Of a stretch of 13,505 nucleotides of DNA, positions 6,134 through 13,382 are shown piece after piece; position 1 is the first letter of the stretch, and every line of letters begins with the position of its first letter. This DNA comes from a bacterium (GTDB lineage Bacteria; Patescibacteriota; Minisyncoccia; Minisyncoccales; JAGGSE01). The notes beneath the pieces are model-generated. The model was not told the DNA's origin. It saw only the letters and a list, made by a program, of their open reading frames with translations, and ran no database searches. The position numbers and the translations under genes are program-made. The DNA lies in contig JAGGSE010000235.1 in assembly GCA_021159225.1 (NCBI GenBank), positions 1 to 13,505 of the forward strand, read 5' to 3'.

Positions 6134-7039
6134 TTAGGCAGTTGCCTCTTTTGCCGTGCCAATCTCGCAGACCTCAGCGGTAATCTGTGCCTGCCTGGCT
6201 TTGTTATATTCCAAGGTAAGGCGCCTTAAAATATCCTCAGCGTTCTCGTTTGCCCTTCTCATTGCCATCATCCGGGCAGAATGTTCCGAGGCATTGGCTT
6301 CCAAAATAGAATGGTGTATCAAATAGGCAATCAGACGGGGAACCAGTGCCTCAAATATCTCGCCTGGCGATGGCTCAAGCAGGGTGTAATATCTTCTGCC
6401 TAAGGGAAAAGGGGACTCTGGTCTGGCGGCATTTTTTAATTGGTAGTGTTTCAGGGTTTCTTTAATAATTTTCATATCCAAGGGAAGAAGTTGAACCTCT
6501 CTCGGTTTTTGGGTGAAAGAGGAAACAAAGTCGGTATAGTAAAGAAAAACCTCCTGAAACCTCCCTTTCTGGAAATAGTCCAAAATCTTATCAGCAATAG
6601 CCCTTGTATCCTCTACTCTTCCGTAGTCGCCGATTCCGCTAAACTCAACCAAAACACGATACCCTGCCTTTTGAAAAAATTTTCCCGCCTTCTTTCCTAT
6701 CGCAAAAATCTCAACATTCTTTAATTTCTCAATAGATTTTCGGGTAAAACTCAAAATATTTTTATTAAAGGCGGCACAGAATCCCTTGTCCGAACTGATA
6801 ACCACGGCTAACGTTTTATCAACAGACCTTTTCTGAAAATAAATTGATTTTTTTATTTCTTGAGGATGGTCTTCTAGGTTCTCCAAAATCTCTAAAACCA
6901 CCTGGGTAAAGGGTCTTGAATTCAAAGCAAAACGCTGGGCTCTTTTCATTTTCACGGCAGAAACCAATTCCAAAGCACGGGTTATTTTAGAAAGCCCCTG
7001 GGTGACATCTATTTTCCCCTTAATCTCCTTCGGGTGCAT
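6134..7039 (-). CDS. atpG: ATP synthase F1 gamma subunit
   Basis: The central rotor shaft that couples c-ring rotation to the alpha/beta hexamer, 301 residues. The N-terminal helix HPKEIKGKIDVTQGLSKITR followed by ALELVSAVKMKRAQ (to about residue 35) matches the family start xLREIRxRIxSVxNTxKIT. The mid-region ISSDKGFCAAFN (81-92) replaces the usual TSDRGLCGGFN. The C-terminal helix SARMMAMRRANENAEDI, then NKARQAQITAEVCEI, is the well-conserved end. The ATG lies 20 bases inside the atpA 3' end, so translation is probably coupled; the N-terminal match supports this start despite the overlap. Roughly 10-15 residues after the normal end (TAKEATA) form a short tail. Confidence 0.94.
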   Translation of the reverse strand: MHPKEIKGKIDVTQGLSKITRALELVSAVKMKRAQRFALNSRPFTQVVLEILENLEDHPQEIKKSIYFQKRSVDKTLAVVISSDKGFCAAFNKNILSFTRKSIEKLKNVEIFAIGKKAGKFFQKAGYRVLVEFSGIGDYGRVEDTRAIADKILDYFQKGRFQEVFLYYTDFVSSFTQKPREVQLLPLDMKIIKETLKHYQLKNAARPESPFPLGRRYYTLLEPSPGEIFEALVPRLIAYLIHHSILEANASEHSARMMAMRRANENAEDILRRLTLEYNKARQAQITAEVCEIGTAKEATA

Positions 7040-8531
7040 ATTTCTTAACTAAGGAATGAATAATTTTATCCAGTTCGCTCCTGACCTCTTGGTCAAACTC
7101 CCGGCTTTCTCTAATTTTCCCAAAAATATCTGCCTTCTCAGCCTCAATCGTTTTAAATAGTTCCTCCTCAAACCTTCCTACATCCTCAAGTTTGACATTG
7201 TCCAAAAAGCCCTCCACTGCCGCGTAAATAGCAACCACCTCTTTTTCAAAGGGCAGAGGAGACAACATTTTTTGTTTCAGTATTTCTCTAATTCTCCTTC
7301 CCCGCTCCAACCGTTTTCTTGTTTCCGGGTCCACCTCCTCAATAAACTCCAAAAATTGCTCCAATTCCAAAAATTGAGCCAACTCCAGTTTCAACCTCCC
7401 GGCGACCTTCTTCATTGCCTTTGTCTGGGCGGCAGAGCCCACTCTTGATACTGACAAGCCGATATTTACCTCCGGTCTTTGCCCCTTCAAATAAAGCCCG
7501 GCATCAAAAAAGATCTGACCATCGCAGATTGAAATAACATTTGTGGGAATATAAGAAGCGAGGTCTGACTGCTGGGTTTCAATAATAGGCAAAGCGGTCA
7601 AGGAACCACCTCCCTTTTCTTTGTTCAATTTTGCCGCCCTCTCCAAAAGCCGGGAGTGTAAATAAAATATATCCCCGGGATAGGCCTCCCTGCCCGGTGG
7701 CCTTCTCAAAATAAGGGCAATCTGACGCCAAGCATAGCCGTGCTGGGTCAGGTCATCGTAAACCACCAAGGCATCCCTTCCCTTGTGCATAAAGTATTCG
7801 CCTTGAGCACAGCCGGCATAGGGAGCCAGATACCAAAAGGAAACCGGGCTGGAAGCGGGAGCGGCGACCACAATAGTATAATCCATTGCTCCAGCCTTTC
7901 GGAGAAGTTCAACCGTTCTGGCAATTTCCGCCTCTTTTTTGCCCACAGCAACATAAACGCAAATAGGTCTTTTTGGCTCCTTTTTTTGATTCAAAATACA
8001 GGTAAGAGCCGCCGGCGACTTGTCGGTTATTCTGTCTCCCAACAAAAGTTCCCTCTGGCCTCTACCAATAGGAATCAAAGCATCAATCAGTTTTATGCCG
8101 GTATGAAGAGGATAATTTACCGGCTCTCTTTCCATCACCGATGGACCGATTCTCTCCAAGGGATAGTCCTTCTCCGAGTTTATCTGCCCCTTTCCATCCA
8201 AGGGTCTTCCCAAGGGGTCAATCACCCTGCCAATAAGTTCCTCTCCCACCGGACAGGACAAAATCCTTCCGGTCCGTTTGGCAATATCTGATTCTTTTAT
8301 CCTTGAAAAATCGCCCAGAATAATCGCCCCCACACTATCCTCCTCTAGGTTCAAAACCACCCCTTCTATTTTTGTTCTTTCAAACTCAATTACCTCAAAA
8401 TTTTTCACATAGGGCAAGCCGGAAAGACGGGCAACTCCATCGCCCACCTCCAAAACCTGACCAATCTCCTCCTTTTCCGGCTTCAGGTCCAATTTTTCTA
8501 TTTCTTTTTTTAGCGTTTGATAAATAGACAT
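7020..8531 (-). CDS. atpA: ATP synthase F1 alpha subunit with altered P-loop
   Basis: The non-catalytic nucleotide-binding subunit of F1, 503 residues, normal length. Family segments are clear: LEVGDGVARLSGLP (27-40), IPIGRGQREL (153-162), YTIVVAA, YLAPYAGCAQGEYFMHKGRDALVVYDD (broken here at residue 234; ends at 260), LRRPPGREAYPGD (275-287), and VSRVGSAAQTKAMKKVAG with the arginine finger R363. The odd point is the Walker A loop: residues 165-172 read GDRITDKS, where almost all alpha subunits have GDRQTGKT. The invariant Gly before Lys is Asp (codon GAC near 8020) and Gln is Ile. Nucleotide binding at this regulatory site could be weakened, while rotary catalysis by beta need not be. The gene starts 8 bp after atpH and overlaps atpG by 20 bp. 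Confidence 0.96.
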   Translation of the reverse strand: MSIYQTLKKEIEKLDLKPEKEEIGQVLEVGDGVARLSGLPYVKNFEVIEFERTKIEGVVLNLEEDSVGAIILGDFSRIKESDIAKRTGRILSCPVGEELIGRVIDPLGRPLDGKGQINSEKDYPLERIGPSVMEREPVNYPLHTGIKLIDALIPIGRGQRELLLGDRITDKSPAALTCILNQKKEPKRPICVYVAVGKKEAEIARTVELLRKAGAMDYTIVVAAPASSPVSFWYLAPYAGCAQGEYFMHKGRDALVVYDDLTQHGYAWRQIALILRRPPGREAYPGDIFYLHSRLLERAAKLNKEKGGGSLTALPIIETQQSDLASYIPTNVISICDGQIFFDAGLYLKGQRPEVNIGLSVSRVGSAAQTKAMKKVAGRLKLELAQFLELEQFLEFIEEVDPETRKRLERGRRIREILKQKMLSPLPFEKEVVAIYAAVEGFLDNVKLEDVGRFEEELFKTIEAEKADIFGKIRESREFDQEVRSELDKIIHSLVKKYAPEGD

Positions 8532-8539
8532 AAATGAAC

Positions 8540-8935
8540 TTAAATATCAAAACTTAGGGTCAAATTATTCAAGCACCTGTTTATCATTCCCTTTATTGAA
8601 CCATCAATCAGGTAATCTTTGCTCTTTGCCAGAAATCCGCCAATAATTCCTTCTTTGATTGTTATCTTTGCCTCCTTTCCATTAAAAAGTTGTTCTACCT
8701 CCTCTTTTATCTTTCTTTTTGTCTGAATATCAAACTCCCTTGCCAAGATAATCTCTACCTGCTCTTTTTCTTCCTCTTTTTTGACCTCTTTTAAAATTTT
8801 GCCCAAAAGATACAGTTTTCTCTTTTTCCTCAACAATTGAACTAATAATTGGAAGAGGTGTTTTGCCTCTTCTTCGCCTTGCTTTTTCCCTGCCGAAATC
8901 AAGAGTTTGGCAATTTTCTCTTCTTCACCCCTCAT
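8540..8935 (-). CDS. atpH: ATP synthase delta subunit, short form
   Basis: A 131-residue protein, about 45 residues shorter than usual delta/OSCP. The best family evidence is the C-terminal block: ITIKEGIIGGFLAKSKDYLI (91-110) then DGSIKGMINR (111-120), which matches the delta signature IxGGxxIxxxDxxIDxSIxxxL. The N-terminal helical domain, which binds the top of alpha, is shortened; it is lysine- and glutamate-rich and helical in character. In position it is correct for delta, between b and alpha. Its ATG lies 11 bases inside the end of atpF. It acts as the part of the peripheral stalk that holds F1 to b. Low complexity makes the N-terminal domain hard to align, but gene order plus the C-terminal motif make the call secure. 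Confidence 0.87.
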   Translation of the reverse strand: MRGEEEKIAKLLISAGKKQGEEEAKHLFQLLVQLLRKKRKLYLLGKILKEVKKEEEKEQVEIILAREFDIQTKRKIKEEVEQLFNGKEAKITIKEGIIGGFLAKSKDYLIDGSIKGMINRCLNNLTLSFDI

Positions 8936-9428
8936 ATTTTAATTGGGTCAATTTCTCCTCAATAAATTTTTTATCCTTTTCCGGGTCAATTTTCTCCTTC
9001 AGGATTTTTTCAGCCAAAAGAGAAACCAACTCTATATTCTTCCGGAACAGTTCCTCTTTAAGACGAGCCGCTTCTATCTTCCCTATCTTCTTTCCCTCTT
9101 CTATCATTCTTTGTTTCTCCTTTTCAGCCAAGGTCAGGATTTCCTTTTCTCTTTCCTTGGCTTTTTTCTCTGCTTCTTCCAAAACCCGGACAGACCTCTC
9201 CCGGGCCCTTTTCAAAACCTCCTCCCTTTCTTTTTTTGTCATCTCAATCTTTTCTGTGTACTCCCGCTCTTTTTTAATTCCCGACTCAATTTTTTCTCTC
9301 CTTTTGTTCAAGAGGTCCAGAAAGCCCTTAAAAACAAACCTGTTAAGGAGATACAAAAGAATCAGGAAATTAATTATCTGGCCCAAAAGGATCTTCCAAT
9401 GGATTCCCAAGGCATTAAGTATCTCCAT
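8925..9428 (-). CDS. atpF: ATP synthase Fo b subunit
   Basis: The peripheral-stalk subunit, 167 residues, close to the usual length. One membrane helix lies near the N-terminus (about 11-31: WKILLGQIINFLILLYLLNRF), with family features IHWKILLGQIINFLIL and then FKGFLDLLNKRREKI, where the helix leaves the membrane. The rest is a long, charged helix rich in K, E and R that would dimerise and extend to F1. ATAAGG just before the ATG is a plausible ribosome site. It is 11 bp after atpE, and its end overlaps atpH by 11 bases. A purine-rich coding strand here produces long antisense open frames that are not genes. Confidence 0.93.
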   Translation of the reverse strand: MEILNALGIHWKILLGQIINFLILLYLLNRFVFKGFLDLLNKRREKIESGIKKEREYTEKIEMTKKEREEVLKRARERSVRVLEEAEKKAKEREKEILTLAEKEKQRMIEEGKKIGKIEAARLKEELFRKNIELVSLLAEKILKEKIDPEKDKKFIEEKLTQLKYEG

Positions 9429-9439
9429 ACCTTATTATT

Positions 9440-9670
9440 TTATCCCACGAATTTAATCAAAATGGCTACCACCAGGGCGTAAATGGCAATGGCTTCGGCA
9501 AAAGCGATAGCCAATATCATCCCGGTCTGAATCTTGGAAGCGGCTTCCGGATTTCTTCCTATTGCCTCTGCTCCCTTTGACCCAATCATCGCTATGGCTA
9601 TTGCTGGGGCTACCGCGCCGAGGGTAATTGTCAAAGCGGCGGCTAAATTTTTAACAGAAAGTGGATCCAT
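9440..9670 (-). CDS. atpE: ATP synthase Fo c subunit (proton-type)
   Basis: A 76-residue two-helix membrane hairpin that forms the rotor ring. Helix 1 (about 8-30) is alanine- and glycine-rich; the polar loop is AEAIGRNPEA (34-43, family RQPE/RNPE motif); helix 2 (about 50-73) contains the ion-binding carboxylate E59 in AFAEAIAIYALVVA. In sodium-driven rings, Glu is followed by Ser/Thr and helix 1 carries a Gln at the ion site. Here the residue after E59 is Ala, and the equivalent helix 1 position (13 before the loop Arg) is Ile26, so proton use is predicted. It has the normal place before atpF, 30 bp after the AtpZ-like gene. The identification is very secure; the ion assignment is inferred from these residues. 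Confidence 0.95.
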   Translation of the reverse strand: MDPLSVKNLAAALTITLGAVAPAIAIAMIGSKGAEAIGRNPEAASKIQTGMILAIAFAEAIAIYALVVAILIKFVG

Positions 9671-9700
9671 ACTTCTTTATTTAAAAATTTGATTTTTTAT

Positions 9701-9967
9701 TTATTGTTTATCAACCGACCTTTTTCCCGACCTTTTTTCCAAAAAAGGCAAAACCAAATAATAGACGTCCACGAATGTGGCGCCTAATCCTATCAGTATA
9801 CCACAAATTAAAAAAATTGGGAAGGTCTCGAATTTCTTGTCTAAAAACAATCCCAACAGTAGGAAAATTATTAAGGGAATAGCGATTAAAAAACCCAATT
9901 CCATTCCCAAAGACAGGGCATAAAAAAACCTTGTCTTATTCTTCTGTTTGCTCGGTGGCAGCGACAT
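9701..9967 (-). CDS. AtpZ/AtpI-like ATP synthase accessory membrane protein
   Basis: An 88-residue protein with two predicted membrane helices, about 19-42 (LGMELGFLIAIPLIIFLLLG) and 49-72 (PIFLICGILIGLGATFVDVY), and basic ends. The pattern AL-LGMELGFLIAIPLxxFLLLGLFLDKKF...P is typical of the AtpZ/AtpI family (also described as F0F1 ATPase-associated Mg2+/Ca2+ transport or c-ring assembly factors). Such genes normally precede atpB; here it sits between atpB and atpE. Its ATG lies 32 bases inside the end of atpB in another frame, and no ribosome site is evident, so coupling to atpB translation is likely. A shorter form starting at the internal Met22 is possible but would cut the first helix close to its start. 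Confidence 0.78.
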   Translation of the reverse strand: MSLPPSKQKNKTRFFYALSLGMELGFLIAIPLIIFLLLGLFLDKKFETFPIFLICGILIGLGATFVDVYYLVLPFLEKRSGKRSVDKQ

Positions 9968-10640
9968 AAAAAATAACAGTCAAGGAAGAAAAAATCAATG
10001 CCTGCACAAAGCCGACAAAAATTTCCAGCCCCAAAAAAGGCAAGGGGAGGATATAGGCGCATAAAAAAGCGGCAATTATCAGAAGAACCTCTCCGGCAAA
10101 AAGATTTCCGAAAAGCCGAACGGCCAAGGAGAGTATCCTTGTCAATATACCCATTAGTTCAAAGAGTCCCACAAAAAGAAGAATCGGATTTTTGAAATTA
10201 AAGTATTTCTTAAGATACCTTGGGAGACCCAGGTTTTTAAGGGTCAATGCCTCCACAAAAATCATTGAAACAATGGCTAAAGCAAGGGTGAAGTTAAGGT
10301 CAGAACTGGGCGACCTTATGAAATGAAAAACCCCCAATCCCGGGGAAACCTCCAAAAGGTTGGCGCAAAAAATGAGAATAAATAAGGAAGAGGCAAGGGG
10401 GAAAATTTCCAATGTCTTTTTTCTCTCCCCGGTAATTCCGTCAATATAATTAAACAAGCCCTCCAATATCCATTCAAGAAAATTCTGCAAAGGACCAGGG
10501 ATAATCTTTCTTTTTTTGAAGGCAAAGAAGAAAAAAACAAAAATTCCTATTGACAAAACCAGAGCCCAAAAAAATGTATTGGTTATAGGAAAGCCCAAAA
10601 AACTAAAAATTTTTTCTGTTGCTACAGAAAACTCCAGCAT
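9936..10640 (-). CDS. atpB: ATP synthase Fo a subunit
   Basis: The membrane stator subunit forming the two half-channels for protons, 234 residues from this start with five to six hydrophobic helices. The essential arginine is R175 in SLAVRLFGNLFAGE (171-184), with the conserved Asn178 and AGE Glu184. The last helix has VQALIFSSLTVIFY with Q213, the usual partner of the arginine. The N-terminal helix and PLQNFLEWILEGLFNY (50-65) also match. A TTG at 10652 is in frame and would add four residues, but it lies in the -10 box of a good promoter, so the ATG at 10638-10640 is preferred. First gene of the ATP synthase operon; its end overlaps the AtpZ-like gene by 32 bases. Confidence 0.94.
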   Translation of the reverse strand: MLEFSVATEKIFSFLGFPITNTFFWALVLSIGIFVFFFFAFKKRKIIPGPLQNFLEWILEGLFNYIDGITGERKKTLEIFPLASSLFILIFCANLLEVSPGLGVFHFIRSPSSDLNFTLALAIVSMIFVEALTLKNLGLPRYLKKYFNFKNPILLFVGLFELMGILTRILSLAVRLFGNLFAGEVLLIIAAFLCAYILPLPFLGLEIFVGFVQALIFSSLTVIFYVAATEQTEE

Positions 10641-10651
10641 GTTATTTGGCA

Positions 10652-10680
10652 ATTATAAAAAACTGAACCAAAAAAATCAA
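10652..10680 (-). promoter_or_regulatory. Sigma70-like promoter of the ATP synthase operon
   Basis: On the minus strand TTGATT (10675-10680) is followed after 17 bp by a perfect TATAAT (10652-10657). Transcription would begin near 10645, only about 5 nt before the preferred atpB ATG, giving a nearly leaderless transcript; no Shine-Dalgarno site is visible. It lies in the 80-bp gap after the activase gene. Confidence 0.55.
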
Positions 10681-10720
10681 ACCAGTTTGGCAATAAAACC
10701 GAAGGGAATAAAAATTGCCT

Positions 10721-12235
10721 TTAGTACTTTAGGTTTGACCACCTCCCGCATCTGTCTCCCCACCGGGCAACCACCTTGCCGTCAATCCTTGCCTCAATAA
10801 CCTCGCAGTGATTGGGACAACCCTGACAAATAAAGGAGGTGGTCTTAATCTCCTTTTCGGAAACAGCAAATCCCCTAAACCTTGTCTTTTGGGGCGGAGA
10901 TTCCCTTACCAAAAGGGCGGCTCCCAAGGCTCCCATTACCTTATTATATTTTGGAACAATAATCTCCTGTTTTAGTTCTTCCTTAAACGCCCATCTCATT
11001 CCTACATTTTCAGAGACACCTCCCAAGAAAACAATCGGCGGATTTATCTTCTTCCCTCTGGCAACCCCGGCCAAATAATTTCTTGCCATTCCCTGACAGA
11101 GTCCGGCGATGATATCCTCTACCTTATGCCCCACCTGCTGTTTATGAATCATATCCGATTCGGCAAATACCGTACATCTGGAGGAGATTATTGTCGGGTT
11201 TTTTGACCTAAGGGCAAACTCCCCAAACTTCTCAACCGGGATACCCAGCCTAAATGCCTGGGCGTCAAGAAACGCCCCGGTTCCGGCAGCGCAGTTATGC
11301 ACTCCTACAAAATTGGCAACATAGGAACTATCACCCTTGACCCGCAAATTGTAAACTAAGCCCTCAAATTGATATCTTCTAATTCTCCTAATTGGCGCAA
11401 ATAACCAATTTTTGTAGATAAAAAACCTATAGTCCTGTTTCTTCTCTTGACTTATAAAATCGCAAAATCTTTTTTTAAATCCAGACAAAGGAATAATAAC
11501 AAAATCTCCCTCCCGAAGTTCCTTTGCTGGGATAGGTCTGGGCTCCCAAGAGAAGTTCCTCTGCTTGGTATGTTGGTTTTTACAATCCTGTTGTTCTGCC
11601 AACTTATAGACAGCAATATTGTTTCTTCTTAGTCCCCAGACAGGATGTTCCGGGGTGGCCTCTAATTTTCCAACATTGAAAACCTCAATCTCTATCATCT
11701 GCCCCTTATATCTTCTCTCGTAAACCTGCTCTACAGGCATAAATCTTCCTTGATGGGTCAGCACCCTTTTGCCAATCTTAATCTCCCTAATCGGGGTTGG
11801 GTTATAACTGGGATTGGTGGTTATTTTTGCATCCCCTTTCAGGCACAGCAGGTTCATGGCAAAATCCACAGCCGCCCCGTTTTCCAAAATAATAATTTTT
11901 GAGTCCTGTCCGCCAATCTCAATTACTGTCCGGGTCTCAGGCATAAAGTGGGTAACGCCCTTGGCATGAGCAGTAATTTCATTCTTTATTATGTCAGCGC
12001 CCAAAACCGCCGAGGCAAGATATCTGCCTGAGCCGGTGGTTGCCAGCCCTGAAATCTCAATGTCTTTACCCTGGCTTTTTATAAACTCTTCCAGCCACCT
12101 CAAACCCTTCTTAAGGGATCCAATCGGGTCGCCTTCCGTGCGAAAATAAGTGCTGTACAGAACCTCTCCCTTCTGGTCAATTAAAACAAACTTTGTTGAA
12201 ACAGAACCGATATCAACGCCTAAAAAACATTTCAT
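10721..12235 (-). CDS. BadF/HgdC-type acyl-CoA dehydratase activase, interrupted by an intein
   Basis: A 504-codon precursor; after removal of a 184-residue intein the protein has 320 residues, normal for this family. These ASKHA-fold ATPases carry a [4Fe-4S] cluster between two subunits and use ATP to drive an electron into a 2-hydroxyacyl-CoA dehydratase or related enzyme. Seen: phosphate loop GVDIGSVSTKF (6-16), TTGSGRYLA (66-74), EIGGQDSKII (106-115), CAAGTGAFL (315-323, cluster ligand C315), SSRCTVFAES (351-360, second ligand C354), GGVSENVGM (405-413) and GALGAALL (435-442). A C-terminal extension has Cys 470, 473, 477 and 496 (CQGCPNHC), as in larger activase fusions. It lies 11 bp after the DUF2229 gene, its natural companion. 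No dehydratase subunits are in the window, so the substrate is unknown. Confidence 0.9.
   Translation of the reverse strand: MKCFLGVDIGSVSTKFVLIDQKGEVLYSTYFRTEGDPIGSLKKGLRWLEEFIKSQGKDIEISGLATTGSGRYLASAVLGADIIKNEITAHAKGVTHFMPETRTVIEIGGQDSKIIILENGAAVDFAMNLLCLKGDAKITTNPSYNPTPIREIKIGKRVLTHQGRFMPVEQVYERRYKGQMIEIEVFNVGKLEATPEHPVWGLRRNNIAVYKLAEQQDCKNQHTKQRNFSWEPRPIPAKELREGDFVIIPLSGFKKRFCDFISQEKKQDYRFFIYKNWLFAPIRRIRRYQFEGLVYNLRVKGDSSYVANFVGVHNCAAGTGAFLDAQAFRLGIPVEKFGEFALRSKNPTIISSRCTVFAESDMIHKQQVGHKVEDIIAGLCQGMARNYLAGVARGKKINPPIVFLGGVSENVGMRWAFKEELKQEIIVPKYNKVMGALGAALLVRESPPQKTRFRGFAVSEKEIKTTSFICQGCPNHCEVIEARIDGKVVARWGDRCGRWSNLKY
11294..11845 (-). other. Mini-intein (184 residues) inside the activase
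   Basis: Residues 131-314 of the precursor break the family motif MNxxCAAGTG between MNLL and CAAGTG. They have splicing signatures in the right order: block A at the N-terminal junction, CLKGDAKITT (C131 nucleophile); block B, LEATPEHPVW with T194 and H197 (TxxH); block F, VYNLRVKGDSSYVANF (294-309); block G, GVHN (311-314) with penultimate His and terminal Asn, followed by +1 Cys315. The length suits a mini-intein, and no LAGLIDADG homing-endonuclease motifs are seen in the middle, which is basic and low in family features. The exteins join to give the normal MNLLCAAGTG. All key splice residues are present, so it is probably active; splicing is inferred, not shown. Confidence 0.93.
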
Positions 12236-12246
12236 AGTTAAATTGG

Positions 12247-13332
12247 TCAGCGGTCAGAATTTGTTTTTACCTTTTTCTTTTTATGGTATGCTTTAACCAA
12301 ATCAACAAATGCCTCCAGCCGGGTCTGCACTCCTGCCTCGGCCACCTCCTCATCCAGCGATAAAGACAAAAAGGGAATACCGCTGTCTTGGTGAATCTTT
12401 TCTAAAATCGGCCTAACGCTGGACTCAGGCATACAGGCAAATGGCAGCAATTGAATCACGCCGTCAAATCCTTCTTTCACATAGTTTAACATTTCGTAAA
12501 TAGCATCCCTTCCATGGCCTCCCACGGTTGAGCCCAGATAGGGTTTTATCTTTCTCTGGATGGTCCAGTCCTTCCAGGGAAAAATTCGCTTTTTCAGATG
12601 ATAGGTTATGTCCATCTCCCGATGGACCTCAACCCCCTCCTGCCCCAATCTTTTCTCAATGTCATGATTAACACTCGGGTCGGAAACAGTAAAAATTTCT
12701 CCCACTATCCCCACCCGGGGCACCTCTCTTTGCTCAATTTCTATCTTTGAAATCTGTGCCCGGATTTCCTTCTCAAATTTTCTCAATTGCTTGAATGTCT
12801 CAATTTTTTCCAGTTTGTCAAATGCCCTTCTTAAAAGGGAATCTGTTTCTCCTTTGTTTTTCTCTCTTGGCCTTAAATATTGAGCCTTTCTTTCCAATGT
12901 TTCAATAAGACGCAGTTTTCTATAGCCAAACCACAGCACCTTCAATATCTTCAAAAAAGGGAGACCGCTGACATACCTTAACTTTCTATAAATGTCTATC
13001 GGTGACTGGTCAAATGTAATGAAATCAACCTTTTTGCCATTTTCCAGCAAAACCTTTTTCTGAACATCAGCGTAGTATCTCAAGCGACATGAGCCCCCCA
13101 AGGCGGTAACCATAATTATGGTATTCGCTCCTTTTTCTATTGCCCCGAGGTAATTGCCCAGATTTGCCTTTAAGGGAAAGCAGTACATTTCTGGGGCTAT
13201 CCGGGCACCTTCTTTTATGCTTTCTTGGGTTGTTTTCTCGGGAACAACTGATTCCAATCCCAATCCTTCAACCCAGGTCTTAAAGGCAATGGTATAATTT
13301 CCCCAATAGGGAAAGGTGATTTTTGGTTTCAT
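12247..13332 (-). CDS. DUF2229-type acyl-CoA dehydratase activase-related protein
   Basis: A 361-residue protein of the family found beside or fused to HgdC/BadF-type activases (DUF2229, CoA enzyme activase-related); its biochemical role is unsettled. Family features are the start KITFPYWGNYTIAFK (4-18), PEMYCFPLKANLGNYL (47-62), ALGGSCRLRYYADVQ (77-91), VGIVGEIFTVSDPSVNHDIE (207-226), GGHGRD (271-276), LPFACMPESSVRPIL (296-310) and SLDEEVAEAGVQTRLEAF (325-342). C51, C82 and C300 lie within these conserved blocks and could bind a metal cluster, as in the related dehydratase subunits. The stop is 11 bp before the activase ATG, so they are probably co-transcribed. The ATG at 13330-13332 has at best a weak AGGGA site upstream. 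A repeat fragment begins about 50 bp upstream. Confidence 0.85.
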   Translation of the reverse strand: MKPKITFPYWGNYTIAFKTWVEGLGLESVVPEKTTQESIKEGARIAPEMYCFPLKANLGNYLGAIEKGANTIIMVTALGGSCRLRYYADVQKKVLLENGKKVDFITFDQSPIDIYRKLRYVSGLPFLKILKVLWFGYRKLRLIETLERKAQYLRPREKNKGETDSLLRRAFDKLEKIETFKQLRKFEKEIRAQISKIEIEQREVPRVGIVGEIFTVSDPSVNHDIEKRLGQEGVEVHREMDITYHLKKRIFPWKDWTIQRKIKPYLGSTVGGHGRDAIYEMLNYVKEGFDGVIQLLPFACMPESSVRPILEKIHQDSGIPFLSLSLDEEVAEAGVQTRLEAFVDLVKAYHKKKKVKTNSDR

Positions 13333-13382
13333 AATAGGTCCCTGATTTTTTTAGCAAAATAAAATCAAAAAATCAAATCTTT

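Noticed and set aside
7740..8291. 183-codon plus-strand open frame opposite atpA
   Set aside because: It is antisense to the well-conserved alpha core, and its translation has no family features.
8863..9482. Long plus-strand open frames (about 180-197 codons) opposite atpF/atpH
   Set aside because: They are antisense to clear atpF and atpH. The frames are open because the coding strand is rich in Lys/Glu codons, and they encode Phe/Ser/Leu-rich sequence with no motif.
11294..11845. Homing endonuclease within the intein
   Set aside because: At 184 residues there is room only for the splicing domain and a short linker, and no LAGLIDADG or HNH motif is visible.
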